Of a DNA stretch of 64,000 nt, positions 13,491 to 26,200 are shown piece by piece. The DNA comes from Psoroptes ovis (Eukaryota > Arthropoda > Arachnida > Sarcoptiformes > Psoroptidae): positions 1,798,001-1,862,000 of the forward strand of contig PQWQ01000008.1 in NCBI GenBank assembly GCA_002943765.1, written 5' to 3'. Made by a program: the position numbers and the translations under genes. The notes under the pieces were generated by a model. That model searched no databases. It was given only the letters and a program-made list of their open reading frames with translations, and had not been told where the DNA came from. How positions within the stretch are numbered: the stretch's first letter is position 1; every line of letters starts with the position of its first letter.

Positions 13491-16400
13491 TCAATGATTG
13501 GCTTTCAACGATTTAAATTTTTCAATCATTTCATCTGCAATATCATTGAATTGTAGCTGAATTGTTTGTAAATTGTTGGAATCTATTCATATGAGTCAAG
13601 AGATGATGAGATAATTATGATTAATTATGTTTAATTGTAATTAATTCATCAATTAACTGAATTAATTAACTAAATTAACTTACTTTGAATTGATTGTAAC
13701 AGTAAACCACTGTTTTTAGCAAAAAATTCATCAGTTAAATCACAACCACAAAGATTTAACAATTGTAAATGCTTAAACGACAATATTAATTGTGCAATCG
13801 AATAACTACTATCATTCGATAGCGGATTAAAACTTAGATCCAACAGCTTCAATGATGATATTGAATTAATATTTAACAATTTCAGCAAATGATTCGATGT
13901 CAACGACACGTTTGCCAGTAATAATCGTTCAAGATGATTCAACGATTGTAGCATTTGAATCAGCTGATCGAATGTTGATTCCGTTGATGATTGCTGCGCC
14001 TGCAGGAGGATGTTGGTGTTCGAAAGGTTCTGTTTGTTCGAAATTCGAATCAAATAAAATCGAATCAAATCGCAATTAGTCAAAATGACCAGTTTATACG
14101 TTGAAAATCACTTACCAATTCACGAAGATTCTGCTGTAACAACGACCTAAACATCAGCTTTAGTTGCGTTTCACATTCAAAATGGACATTTTCCAACGAT
14201 AAATATTGGTTCTTGTACGATTTCCGTAGCGATATTTCAAGATTTCTGTCAATTTTCAATTGATTCAACCCGCAAAGCTCACGATAACGCTGATCTGTCT
14301 GTTCGACCGTAAATCGTTCGATGATGGCTTGGATTTTCAATTGTTGCTGATCAGAATCTACGATATCATTGACCAAATCATCATCCAATATAATTGCATT
14401 GTTTATCTGTAGCTTTATCTCGGGTTTACGGCCATAATGTACAAAATAACGGCGTATTAATTGTGACTTTAACTGTCCGAATGTCAGTTTTTCATCGCTT
14501 CGAATTTGAATCAAAAATGAACTATTTGATTTATCATCGAAATTGACCACAATCGATTTACGTTGAACGGTAGCGGTGGTGGTTGTTGTGGTCATAATCG
14601 AATGATTAATCGATTGTATCGAACTCGGCGGATTACGGCCAGATTGATGGTCACAGATCGAATGATCGTTGACCGAGGATGTCCTTGGAATCGTACTGGT
14701 ATTGACTGGTTCGGCCGTTTTGCTGCCACGGGACTCGACCGAGCTCGAAGCCGACGATAATTGAATTGGAGATTCGGCCCTTGAATCATCATCTCGGGAA
14801 CTGGACCGGAATTTCTTCGAATTCGCCGAATTGCGGCCGTGTGAAGTATCGGCGGTCATCACTTCGGTATAATCAGGCTGATCATCATCATCATAATCGT
14901 CGATACCAGCGTCTTCGTATCGCGGATAATTCGATGATCTTTTACGTTTCAACGATGGTAAATCATTGATTAGCCAATCATTTCTCGGTATTTCGACACT
15001 ATCATCGATCAGAGCCGCCGATTTCGATGATGGTGGCGCTGCATTAATCGAATGATTACGGTGATGATTCGGTTTCAATGATTCGATTGTTTGACGATAT
15101 TCTTGGCGCGCTTTGCGCGCCACCAACGTATCATCGGCGGCGATCAGCACGGGATCCTCCTCGTCACCATCATCGTTCGATCGCTTCGAGTAAATACTGT
15201 CTTTGGTCAGATTTCGCTTGAGGAGTTGCGGCCGCCTGGCTGACGTTCGATTCGACTGCGAATTCGAATTCATCGCCGATCTTACCGAGCTACGGTCACC
15301 GAAAGCTTGGCTGTCATCGGCCAGACGTTCGATCGACTCAACGTTATAACCTTTGCTCTTCATCGTTTCGATCATAATCGCTTCCAGCTGACGGCATTCA
15401 TCAAGTTCGCCAGCCGATAATTCATTCGAACACCGGCGACGCCAATTAATCAAACATTCGACTGGTGTTTCATCGGTGGCCGTTTTGGCCATGAGATTGG
15501 CATCATATTTATCCATCAACAGTCGTATGATACGAAAATGGCCACAATTACATGCATCATGTAATGGGGTTATATAATCATTACGTTTATCATTCGATTC
15601 GAGGTTTGCACCATATTTCAACAACAGTTCAACAATGGATAAATGACCATGATTACATGCTTCATGCAACGCTGTCCATCCACAATTATCTTTGGCATTG
15701 ATATCATACGAATTGAGCTTCAACAGCCGTTCACATTGTTCATAATTACCAGCGATACATGCCTGGTGCAGTGGGGTTTCACCGAATTCATTTAATCGTT
15801 TCATCGTTGTTGATGGTCTTCGGCTACGTTTACGGCCATGAACCATATTGGCCGGCATTTCTTCATCGTCCATACCCGGGCCATCGTCGAGATTCGAATC
15901 ATCCAAGTCCAAATAGTCTTCAATGTTTATGTGGTCATAAGGGTTGGTGGTTGGTTGCTGGTCTTCGTCATCGTCCTCGGGGTCATTATCATCAGCTGAT
16001 TGATCGTTCGAAAGCTGCTGGAGCCGCTCACGAAGTTCGTCTTGACGAAATCGAAGCATATTTATTGATTCAAGGTAACCGAGGAAATTCTTAAGGAGAA
16101 TCGTGAGCAATTTCTTCGATTTCGGCTTGGATTGATCATCTTGGCAGTGTAATTGAATCGTCGATTCATAATTTTCGATTATTTCTTCTCTTAGCCGTGT
16201 TTTACGATCAATATTTTTGGCGCTGCTATCGTTATCATCGTCAATTACCATTAATCGATACATCAATTGTTTAATTTCCAATATTTGTATCATTGATTTG
16301 GTTTGTTCAACCACGTTGTCATGGTGAAACGTTAATTCATTTTGGAAATATTCCAAGGATCGCTCGTATAGTCCTAGATCCAAATATGTTTGGCCGATTG

Positions 16401-17896
16401 ATACGTAAATTTTCGATACAAATTGATTCGAACGATTTGATTCGATGGCCAATTTCAGCTCTTGTTCATAGCATTCGATAGCTTGACGATAACATTTAAG
16501 CCATACAAAGTGGTCACCGAGGCGGTCACAAAGCTCGATTCGTTGGTCTAAATTGATTGGATCATCGTCGTTGTTGATCAATGAACGATATTTACGCAGA
16601 TCCAGCTCGATTGCGATCACAATCTTCAACAATTGTTCGATACGTTCTCGGTCATCTTGATTACTGACTCGTAATTCGAATGCTCGTCGTAAATATTGCT
16701 TTGTACGTTGCATTATCATAGGGTCTTCATCATTGATTGAATTAATCGAAACCCTCTTAATCCATGCTAATCCAAGTGAAATGAAACAATCAAATTTTTT
16801 CCGTCGACTACGAAGTTGATCAGCTGTTTTCAGCGCTTCTTCATAGAAGAAAATTGCTTCCGATTGTTTTTGCCGGTGATTATCAATGGGATTATCATCG
16901 ATGGTATTACGATCTGTATTCATTTGAATCGAATCAATTTTCTCTAAAATTGATCCCATCGATATTTGACAACGATACAGCTCATCGAATAGATAATTGG
17001 ATCTGATTTAAATTGGTAATATCAGGTGATTAGCTTTGAAATAATTCGAAAATCGAATCGACTTACTTTGTTAATTGAATCGAATTCGCAATCAATTTTC
17101 GACATTCGTCGAATTTCCCAAGATTTTCATTGACTAAGCCCAGATTTAACAATAGCCTTGATTTCATTTCAGCATATTCTTTGGGTTTCAGCTTGCCATG
17201 GGTTCGGAGTCTTGAAAAAATTGAAATAAGCTGATTTAGATCGTTTTAAATTTGGTTTAAATTGATTCGAATCGAATCAATCGTAAACTTACTGCTCACA
17301 AAGGTCCATGGCCTTACGAAATGATCGTTCGGCTTTCATCATTTTATCGAATGATATTTGACCACTTTGACCCCCTGTATCATCATCATTTTGACCCCAA
17401 AGCAAATACGTACGGCCAATCGTGGCGTATGACCGTTGAATTTCGATTAAATCATTCAGGTCCAAAGCTAGCTGCAAATAGCGTTCATGTTGTTCGATTG
17501 CATCTTGATGTCGATCGATTTCCGAATAACATTCGCCTAGGGCCCGATAACTTATGGCCAATTCCAGCTTGATTTCATTTGTTTGACTAGTTTTCGATGA
17601 TTTCTTAGCCAGTAAATTCTTACACATTGCAATTGCTTGACGATGTTCATCGATTGCATCTTGGTAATGGCCACTTTCACGATATTTATACCCCAATAAA
17701 TTAATAATTTCAATCAATTTGATTGGATCATTTCGATATTTGATTTTGTCTGCTTTCAGTTCTGGTTTTTTAGGGATGGAAATGAGATGAATTAATGCCA
17801 TGAATGTCATGAAAATCATTTGAAAATTGATTTTGAATTGATTTAAATCGATTCAATCAACGAATCAATTCAGCTCTTACCTTTAATCGAAGACAT
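13491..17896 (-). CDS. TONSL: Tonsoku-like protein (TONSL): TPR, ankyrin, ubiquitin-like and LRR domains
   Basis: TONSL (NFKBIL2) partners MMS22L at stalled or collapsed replication forks and reads unmodified H4K20 on newly replicated histones. Exons read on the minus strand: 17896-17881, 17761-17293, 17210-17067, 17002-14116, 14029-13684, 13582-13491, all GT..AG and phase-consistent, 3954 nt, 1317 aa (human about 1378). Visible in order: tandem TPRs (about residues 15-345), an acidic Asp/Glu linker, three ankyrin repeats (about 610-730) with GWTALHEACNHGH and TPLHDACNCGH, a polar linker, a ubiquitin-like fold (about 1027-1107) and C-terminal leucine-rich repeats beginning LRELNLSNTNI, which is formed across the exon 4/5 junction. 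The Trp, Glu, Asn and Asp of the ankyrin groove known to hold H4K20me0 in human TONSL are kept. The first exon encodes only MSSIK plus one base. The last exon is inferred from phase and LRR-like sequence. No partner gene is nearby. Confidence 0.93.
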
Positions 17897-19057
17897 TTGG
17901 GCTGAAATTTCAGATTGATTTTGAGTTTTTGATTGATTTTGCTGCAGAAATGCTTTTGAATGCTGATGTACGAGCTTCACCAGGTCAAAATTTGAAATGA
18001 AAATGTTTTTCAAAGGCGATTTTTGCAATGAGTTTAAAACAAATAAAGCAAATGATGACTTCTTTCACAAAAACAAAAACAAATTGTTTTTTGGCGCGCT
18101 TTTTTTTGACTCATGTGTTTGAAATTCGAATGAAAAAATTTTTTTTCGAATTTTTTTTCGCTCTCTTTCTCTCATTGTATTAACAGGATTAATTCATAAA
18201 CAGCGTGACGCTGTTTTGTTTTCAATTTGAATTGCTCAAAGACGTATTAGTACGTCTTTGACGTATTCAATTATTTCATACCGATGACGTAGTACTACGA
18301 CCAAATTGAGCATGCTTATGAAAATCACCGGCAGTTTTTGGCAAAATTTAAAAATTTTCATCCGGCAGTAATCGAACACTTTGAACGCCAAGAAGCATTC
18401 GAAAATTCTTTGTTCGTTCTCCTCCTCCTCATTCGCATTCACATTTCTCATAACAATGTGTGTTTACACTTTGACCTTTGAACTTTTTTCGTGATTCTTT
18501 GTGAAATTCTCCGTGATTATTCAGTATTTTAAACCCAAAACCTGAAGATTTCGACCATCTTAGAACGCCTTGAACCCTTTGAATATCACCAGCACATTCA
18601 CCAGCTTGTTCGGGGCGCCATTTGACATTTAAGTGTTCGGTTCTCGCCGCCATTTGAGGCCGAATTGAAGCCATTTTGAAGCCAAATTCGAGCTCGTAAA
18701 GCTTCATACCATGGGAATGGTAAGATTATCTTTGAATAAACATTGAATTGAACTGAATTGAGTTAAATAAGATAAACTTGACAAATTACCCCAAAGAGAT
18801 TAATGACATAACATTAAATCGATCGATTACGAAGAGATATACATTGAAAACAATGGTGATGGTGGCATTCAATAGAATTAAGTAATTTACTAAATGTCAA
18901 AGCAATAAATCTTGACGAGAATTTTTCTGGGGCCCTGAAAACGATTTGTTTAATTCTTCAACACCAACAACAAACGAAGAAGATTCTTCCATTATTTATT
19001 ATCATCGTCGTTATTTCTGATTATCATTTCGAAGATTGTTTGTAGAATGGTAATGCG

Positions 19058-19145
19058 CCCGATTAATGCCGTTCCTGGGCCCGTTTAATGCCGTTCTTGG
19101 GCCCATTTAATGCCGTTCCTGCGTCCGTTTGACGCCGTCTTCGGG
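19058..19145. repeat. 22-bp minisatellite, four diverged copies
   Basis: Unit CCCGATTAATGCCGTTCCTG followed by GG, repeated four times head to tail with substitutions (ATTAATGCC, TTTAATGCC, TTTAATGCC, TTTGACGCC). Much more GC-rich than the surroundings. Confidence 0.85.
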
Positions 19146-19425
19146 CCCGGTTTATCATCGTTTCGTGGCCGATCTGCTACGGAATAATTTCGAGATAAAT
19201 TTTGGCCCAAAATTCGTTCGAATTTCGAACGAAATTCGGTCCGAAATAATCGTCCATAGGGTCCACGATTGACCGTGGATTAAATCTATTATCATCATTG
19301 TTATTATTATAATCGTATGTAATTATTTGAATCAAAACAACAAACAAACAAACAAATGCAACAATTTTTTCAATTTCCTTTCAAATACAAATTTCATTCA
19401 TTCATCATCATTCATTCATTATTAT

Positions 19426-19583
19426 TACAGGTTTTCAAGTTTTATTTCGTAGTTTTGAAATTGATTTTCGTAGTTTTAAAATTTAATTTCGTAATTTCAC
19501 CGATATAAAATTGCATTCAAAACTATGAAAATCAATTTGAAAACGATGAAAATCAATTTAAAAAGTATGAATTAAACCCTGTA
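19426..19583. mobile_element. Family B palindromic Tc1-like MITE
   Basis: Begins TACAGG and ends CCTGTA, with long AT-rich inverted arms (AAGTTTTATTTCGTAGTTTT on the left, matching diverged AAAAGTATGAATTAAA on the right). TA plus CAG termini resemble Tc1-type ends. The most diverged and longest copy of the five. Confidence 0.7.
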
Positions 19584-19771
19584 TTATTGTTATTATTATC
19601 TATGGAAAATTGAATATATCTAAAAATCAAATCTCGAAAAATATATGGAAAAAAAACAATGTCAACGTATGATTTTCCACATGTATTTGAAGCTTTGAAA
19701 CTTTGAAAATCAAAACAATGGTACGAAAACATGACATTTGTCAGATATTCAATCGTCAATTGGTTTCAATT

Positions 19772-19896
19772 TCAAGAGTTTTCAAGTTTTAATTCGTAGT
19801 TTTAAAATTGAATTTCGTAGTCTTAAATGCAATTTTAAACCAGGAAATTATGAAATTCAATTTTAAAACTACGAATTAAAACATGGAAACCCTGTA
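19772..19896. mobile_element. Family B palindromic Tc1-like MITE, left end decayed
   Basis: Left arm CAAGTTTTAATTCGTAGTTT, right arm AACTACGAATTAAAACATGG. The right end ACCCTGTA is intact and the left TACAGGG is lost (reads AAGAGTTTTC). It lies 189 bp from another family B copy. Confidence 0.75.
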
Positions 19897-20270
19897 TTTG
19901 TAAAACCAGATGTATGACCAAGCATTTACTTTGATATATATTTCGATATAAATCGCGAAATATGTGGCCACAAAATCAGAAACTTTGAAGCCTTTGATTA
20001 CAGATATAAATACTGTGATGGCTATAGCTGTGTATGATCACCAATCGCCCATCAAATCAATACAAATTTCGCCAGAAATTGATTTCAAATGAGTTTTATT
20101 GGTGAAAATTTGATTATTTTCAATGATTTGCCCGTATTTGTGTATGTAAAGTGTGATATTATTCATTGAACATGTCAATATCTCGATAACACCAATGTGA
20201 TTTTCAAGCATTTTTCAGCAAGTGTCCTCGAATCAATATTTCTGGTATCGTATGGCTCTTGTATTCATTA

Positions 20271-20352
20271 TATTAGGTTGTCCGAAAAGTTCATTCCGCT
20301 TGATCAATAGAGTTGCTCATAAAAATCGGCCAGAACTTTTCGGACAACCTAA
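20271..20352. mobile_element. Family A mariner-like MITE, CGGCTTAATC-core subtype
   Basis: Arms TTAGGTTGTCCGAAAAGTTC and AACTTTTCGGACAACCTAAA. The core TTCCGCTTGATCAATAGAG matches the 8972 subtype with small changes. Confidence 0.86.
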
Positions 20353-20497
20353 AATATATGCAAATGACAAACAATAAGATTTGAAATGATTGATGTATAT
20401 TTGAATTTTTGCATATATCGTGATAATAATACGAGGATATCTGCATCTGAATATATGGCGAATGTAAACAAAGCTTTAGCCCTTATACAAAAAGATA

Positions 20498-20622
20498 AAA
20501 GTATTGATTCGCAGTTTTAAAGTTGAATTTCGTAGTTTTAAAGTTGAATTTCGTAATTTTTCCATGTAATTTTAAATTGAAAACTACGAAATTCAACTTT
20601 AAAACTCCGAATCAATACTTTA
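20498..20622. mobile_element. Family B palindromic MITE without the TACAGGG end
   Basis: Very good long hairpin: left GATTCGCAGTTTTAAAGTTG, right CAACTTTAAAACTCCGAATC. Outer ends read AAAGTATT/AATACTTT, not the TACAG ends of the other copies, so this is either a terminal variant or an end lost by mutation. Confidence 0.75.
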
Positions 20623-20816
20623 AGCCTTTTGAATATTTGTTAAAAGCCATTTATTATTCATTATTTGATATTCATAGCCATAGCATAGTCATAGCGATTC
20701 ATTTATCATTTATCATTGATTGTTTATTGATTCATTTGCATGCAATGTATATAAATCTAAATCTGATTTTCATTCGAAAATCTTTAACCCAATTCGATAA
20801 TCAATCATTGATAAGA

Positions 20817-20900
20817 TATTGGGCTGTCCCATAAGTTCTTGCCGTTTTTTAGATTTAATTTCATTTGAAAAACGGCAAGAACTTATGGGACAACCTGATA
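20817..20900. mobile_element. Family A mariner-like MITE, CCCATAAGTT subtype
   Basis: Arms GGCTGTCCCATAAGTTCTTG and CAAGAACTTATGGGACAACC, TA at both edges. The arms are nearly perfect over about 30 bp. Confidence 0.88.
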
Positions 20901-22446
20901 AATCATCAAATTATCAATATATGCCTTGAATGCTTTGAATATTGAATATGTCTTAAGTTTTGAATCTTAATTGACACAATTTTCATTTTTCAAATTTTCT
21001 TAAAACTCAAGATTATAGAGCCTTGGCTTCTTCCATATGGCTGGTTGGTCGACATATGAAGGCCCAATGAATATCTTTCGGGTGCCGCATATATCGCCCA
21101 ATAGTGTTGGAACTTGAATTCTTAGCTGTTCGGCACCAATTCATCGAATTAAATCGATTGACAATCGATCGATTTCCATTGATTTTTTACCCCCTTAATC
21201 TCGATTCTTAGTATTCAAACATATATCGGCACCTATAACCCTTTTACTAGGGTCGACAATGGCCTTAATTTACTGCTGTAAAGGGGGTTTATCAAACATA
21301 TTTATTCAAATCAAAAATATATTTAAAAATATTCAAATATTGTGTATGTATAGCCATAGACTACCAATGGTAAATCTGTTTTATGCTTAATAATCATAAT
21401 AATAATTCATACAAATGATAATTGTGATATAAATCATATCAATATTTGTGTGTATGTACCAGGATATTGTCTGTGTGTGTGTGTATGAATGATTGTTGAT
21501 TTGTCTATTTGATTGTTTGTTTGTTTATTTATTTCAATCAAATTAATTTGAATTAATTGCTCTATTTTTCTATGAATAAATATATGTGTGTACATCAGTA
21601 GAAATCCTTTTGTGAATGTCAAAAATTGTTTTGAATAAAAATAAACAATCAGAAGCCAACCAATCAATCAAATGTATTTGATGAATATTTGTCTGAAAAC
21701 ACGTGTTTTTCGCACGAATTTAAAACATTTTAACACAATTTGTCTCAGTGTATGTTAAATCAGTGTGAATTCCTTTGTGTATTTGTCTATTCATGATGAT
21801 TATCAATGCCAATTAATGCTAAATGATGCATGAACAAATGAATTGAAATGAATAACAAGTAAATAACAAAAGAAATGAACGAATTAATTAGAATTAGAAT
21901 CAATATTCTGTCAGATTAATTTGTTGACAGATTAACATTATCGTCACACTCAATTCACTCGTTCATTTATTTATTTATTAATTCATTTGTTATGGCTGTT
22001 TGTGTGTTTGTGTTATATGTTTGTATGTGTAATTCTATGAATGATTTTCAATTGAATTCTGTATGAAAGAATAGAATGAATGAAGAATTAGTAAATTCTA
22101 AGATGAAAAGAATTACATTGAAATTCTTTCATTTTAAATTTTACCAAAAATTCATTTTCATTCTATTCTTCTCAAGTAGAACAGAAGCAATAATAACGGT
22201 AATAAAACATGAATTTCTGACAAGAATTTAGCCAATTCTTGTCATTATTATTGCTGTTGTCGGTGGTGTTGTTGTATGATATGATAATCAAATTTCATTT
22301 GTCATAATTCTTAAATATATTTTGTTTGAGCGAAAAAAAATGTATTTTAAATTACGAAAATCATAATAATTACAATCATCATTACAAATGATAATTATGA
22401 TGATATTTATGTATGCCAAGAATTTTTTAGTAAAACATTTTTTAAA

Positions 22447-22533
22447 TATTAAGTTGTCCGAAAAGTATTTGCCGGTTATATCACGTAGAAAATCATTGGA
22501 AAATCGGTAAAAACTTTTCGGACAACCTAAATA
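22447..22533. mobile_element. Family A mariner-like MITE with a CGTAGAAAATCAT core
   Basis: Arms AAGTTGTCCGAAAAGTATTT and AAAACTTTTCGGACAACCTA, TA edges. The core TATATCACGTAGAAAATCAT is shared with the copy at 39768-39851 and in part with 1056 and 48829. Confidence 0.85.
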
Positions 22534-23200
22534 TGTTTTATATGATTTTAGGTTTTCAAAAATGTTTTAAAAGATTTTTAAAGCTTCTGTTTTAAGAAAT
22601 CTGTTGTCATTTCTTTCTGAATTTTTTCGCTTACCAAATGATTTTCAATTTCATAAAAATTCATCAAAAATCATTTCAAATTTTGTATTATATTTCAATG
22701 ATCATTCAACAATTCAATTTCAAAGAATTGTTGAATATTCTTTAAATCAATTCTTCTTCTTTGAATTCTGTGATACTCGAATACAAACAAAAGAATTCAT
22801 AGTGAAAAAAATGAATGTATTTTTGACAATAATTCAATTTCAATGTCAATTTTTAATAATTTTGAATTTTAGAAATTTTTAAAATTTTCAAAATTATCTG
22901 TCCATACATGTGCATTGTCTGTTTGTACGTGTGTATACGTGTTTCTATGTGTTCAAATGATCTTAAAATTTAATTTAATTCTATTTTATTTTACTTTATG
23001 TATTCAATTTAGGCCAAATCATCTATAATTAACTGATTATAAATCATCTGTCATTCAAATCAAGAATAATTGAATCCAATTCAAACCAGAATAATCAAGA
23101 ATATTGAATATTTGAAATTGAAATCCTTTGAAACCTTTGAAATTATTCGAAATTATTTGAAATCGAATCAAAACATCAAACCATCAATCAACCACCAATC

Positions 23201-26200
23201 ATGGATCATTCAGTAAAAGTAATGAACACACATCGTAAATTAGTATTCTCTCAGCTATCATTCATACAACAACGTAAATTTGAAAATAATGAACTCGAAA
23301 CACTGTATCAACGTTATATATTCAAGCTTCAGCAGACATCAATTGTTATGATATTAATAACACTGTTACTGTTGTCATTGACAATAACAATTCTACAATT
23401 TTGTTTCATACAATTTACCCATACGGTTATTGGTCTATATTGTATGGTACAATCCTTGTTACTTCTGATATTGCTGGTACTGTCCCAACTGATGAATGAT
23501 CGTCAATTGCTGAAACTGTGTTATGTAATCTTAATGATTTGTGTGATATTTTGTTTGATATTATCACCGTTGAATCAATGGCTACGCCACTGGTATTTGT
23601 CATTGTTTCAATTCGATGACCATATGATAATGCCACAATCATCCGATGGTGTATGGATCATCATATTCATCGTATTTCTATGTTATACAATGTTACCGAT
23701 AAAGCTATTGATCTCATCATTATTCGGCTTGTTGATATCGTTGATTCATTTATTGATTACGATTTTTAATTTGAAATATTTCAATGATCAATTCAATGGT
23801 GATGATGATGATTTACAACGATCATTTCAACATAGACAGGTATGTGCTATTTTGAATTTAATTATTGATTTGGATAAGATTTCAATCATTCAATGATCTT
23901 GTATTGAACATATTGATATATTTGATATATTGGTAATCGTTATTAGTTAATAATATGTGCATGAATTGATAAGGCTCTACCCTTCCTTAAACATATATTC
24001 AATATTGTTAATCGTATTAATTATTTATTAATTTTTATTTGATTCATTATTCATAGTATTAGTGTTATATTAGACTAGATTTTAGCATAGTTTTATTAAT
24101 TCAAATGATTTTGAATTTGGAATTTTATTAACCCATAAAACTCGAGCGGTGAGCATAGCTCACCATAAGATATAATGCAGCAACTCGATAGGCGCCCATC
24201 AGGCACCATTTTACATGAGTGTGAAAAATTGTCGAGCTGCTGGCTTGCTTGCACTGTATTTGCCTCGAGTTCTAAGGGTTAATAATTTTTTTCAATATGA
24301 ATGAAAAATTGAAAAACTAAACTTTTTATTAATAATTTCAATTAATTAATACTAATTAATTGAATTAATTAGTATTATTAATTTTGATTATTAATTATCA
24401 TAATTATTAATTAGTTATTATTTATACTTATTATTATTTGAAATACATCCACAAAAATAAACAAAATACTCTTAATAATGTTAACTTTTAATAATGATAC
24501 TAATAATAATCATAATAATTCTAATGATGATGATGATGATGAACAATATCGAACAAAGATTTAAACTTTTATAATTAATATCATCATCATTACTTGTAAT
24601 ATTTGAATAATTGAAGCCCATAAGGCACACTGCCATACTGTACGGTATCGGTATTATGAGGCCTGGTAGATCTATGTGTCTACCCTGGCACTAATCACTG
24701 ATAATAAGCTCAGAATACTCGTATACTTTCCCACACTGAATTACTAATGATTATTCCGGAATCTTCAGAAAATTTGCCCGGATACGATCCAAATGATATC
24801 CAATGATCCTACGGTTCATACGTTCACAGTGATTTCATCGTATTAATTTGTTTAATTTGATTATTCGCTCATTCACACAGATAATCGCAAACGCACTGAT
24901 ATTTTTCACCATCAATTTCATCGGTTTGTTCACCAATAACCTCATGGAACGTGCTGGCCGTAAAGCATTTTTGGACACCCGGAATTGTATCACCGCTCGG
25001 CTGGATATGGAAGATGAAAATGAAAAACTTGAAAGGCTATTGTTAAGTGTGTTGCCGCAACATGTTGCAATGGAAATGAAAGCCGACATTCTTTCGCCTC
25101 GGGAACTAGGGCAATTTCATAAGATTTACATACAAAAACATGAAAATGTTAGCATCGTATTCGCTGATATCGTTGGATTTACCATTTTGGCATCTCAATG
25201 TACAGCCCAAGAACTTGTACGACTTTTAAACGAACTCTTTGGCCGCTTTGACCAATTGGCCAATGATAATCATTGTTTACGTATTAAAATCCTAGGTGAT
25301 TGTTATTATTGTGTAAGCGGCTTGCCTGAACCACGTAGCGATCATGCACATTGTGCTGTTGAAATGGGCTTGGATATGATCGATACGATTGCTTCGGTAG
25401 TAGAAGCTACCGATGTTAACCTTAACATGAGAGTTGGTATCCATACGGGCCGTGTGCTTTGTGGGGTCCTAGGTCTTCGTAAATGGCAATACGATGTATG
25501 GAGTAATGATGTTACTTTGGGTGAGTTTTCCATTGAATTTCAATGAATTCCATTGAATTTCCATTAAAATTGAATTATAAGACCCTATGAATTATTCAAA
25601 CCTTTTTCAAAATTGAATTTCAATTTGAATTCGAATTTAATTCAATTTGTTCTATTTTCAAATTTTCAAATTTCCAAAAACCCAAAACCTTAACAAATAC
25701 AGCCAATCAAATGGAAGCAGGTGGTGTACCTGGCCGTGTACACATTACAGATGCAACCCTGAACTGCTTACATGATGAATATGAATATGAAAATGGTAAT
25801 GGTATGGAACGGAATGCATATTTGCGTGAGAAAAATGTTCAAACATATTTCATTATACCATCATCACAACGTCGTAAGGTAAGAGGTTATAGATTGTTGA
25901 TTGATTGGTTGATATTTTTAAATATATTAAGGTTGTCCGAAAAGTTTTTGCCGTTTTTCGAATGAAAAAATCCTTAAAAACGGCAAGAATTTATGGGACA
26001 GCCTCCAACGTACAATACACACATATATGGCAATATATTTAGGTTGTCCGAAAAGTTTTGGCCGATTTTCATGAACAAATCTATTGTGATTAAGCCGAAT
26101 GAACTTTTCGGACAGCCTAATATTACAACACTGAATAGACATTGATAGCACTATACTCGTTAGTGTATGACTGATTGATTGATTGATTGATCATTGATCA

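Larger units (their letters stand above)
17897..23200. other. Intergenic region between TONSL and the adenylyl cyclase
   Basis: 5.3 kb with no credible protein gene. It holds a cluster of GCCATTT motifs at about 18600-18720, a 22-bp minisatellite, three family B palindromic elements and three family A elements (listed separately). A short inverted repeat, CAAAGACGTA/TACGTCTTTG, lies at about 18237-18260. Untranslated first exons of the downstream cyclase probably lie here but cannot be placed from sequence alone. Confidence 0.5.

Noticed and set aside
14563..16094. Plus-strand frames inside TONSL exon 4, up to 111 codons
   Set aside because: They overlap conserved TPR and ankyrin coding on the other strand and have no recognisable domain.
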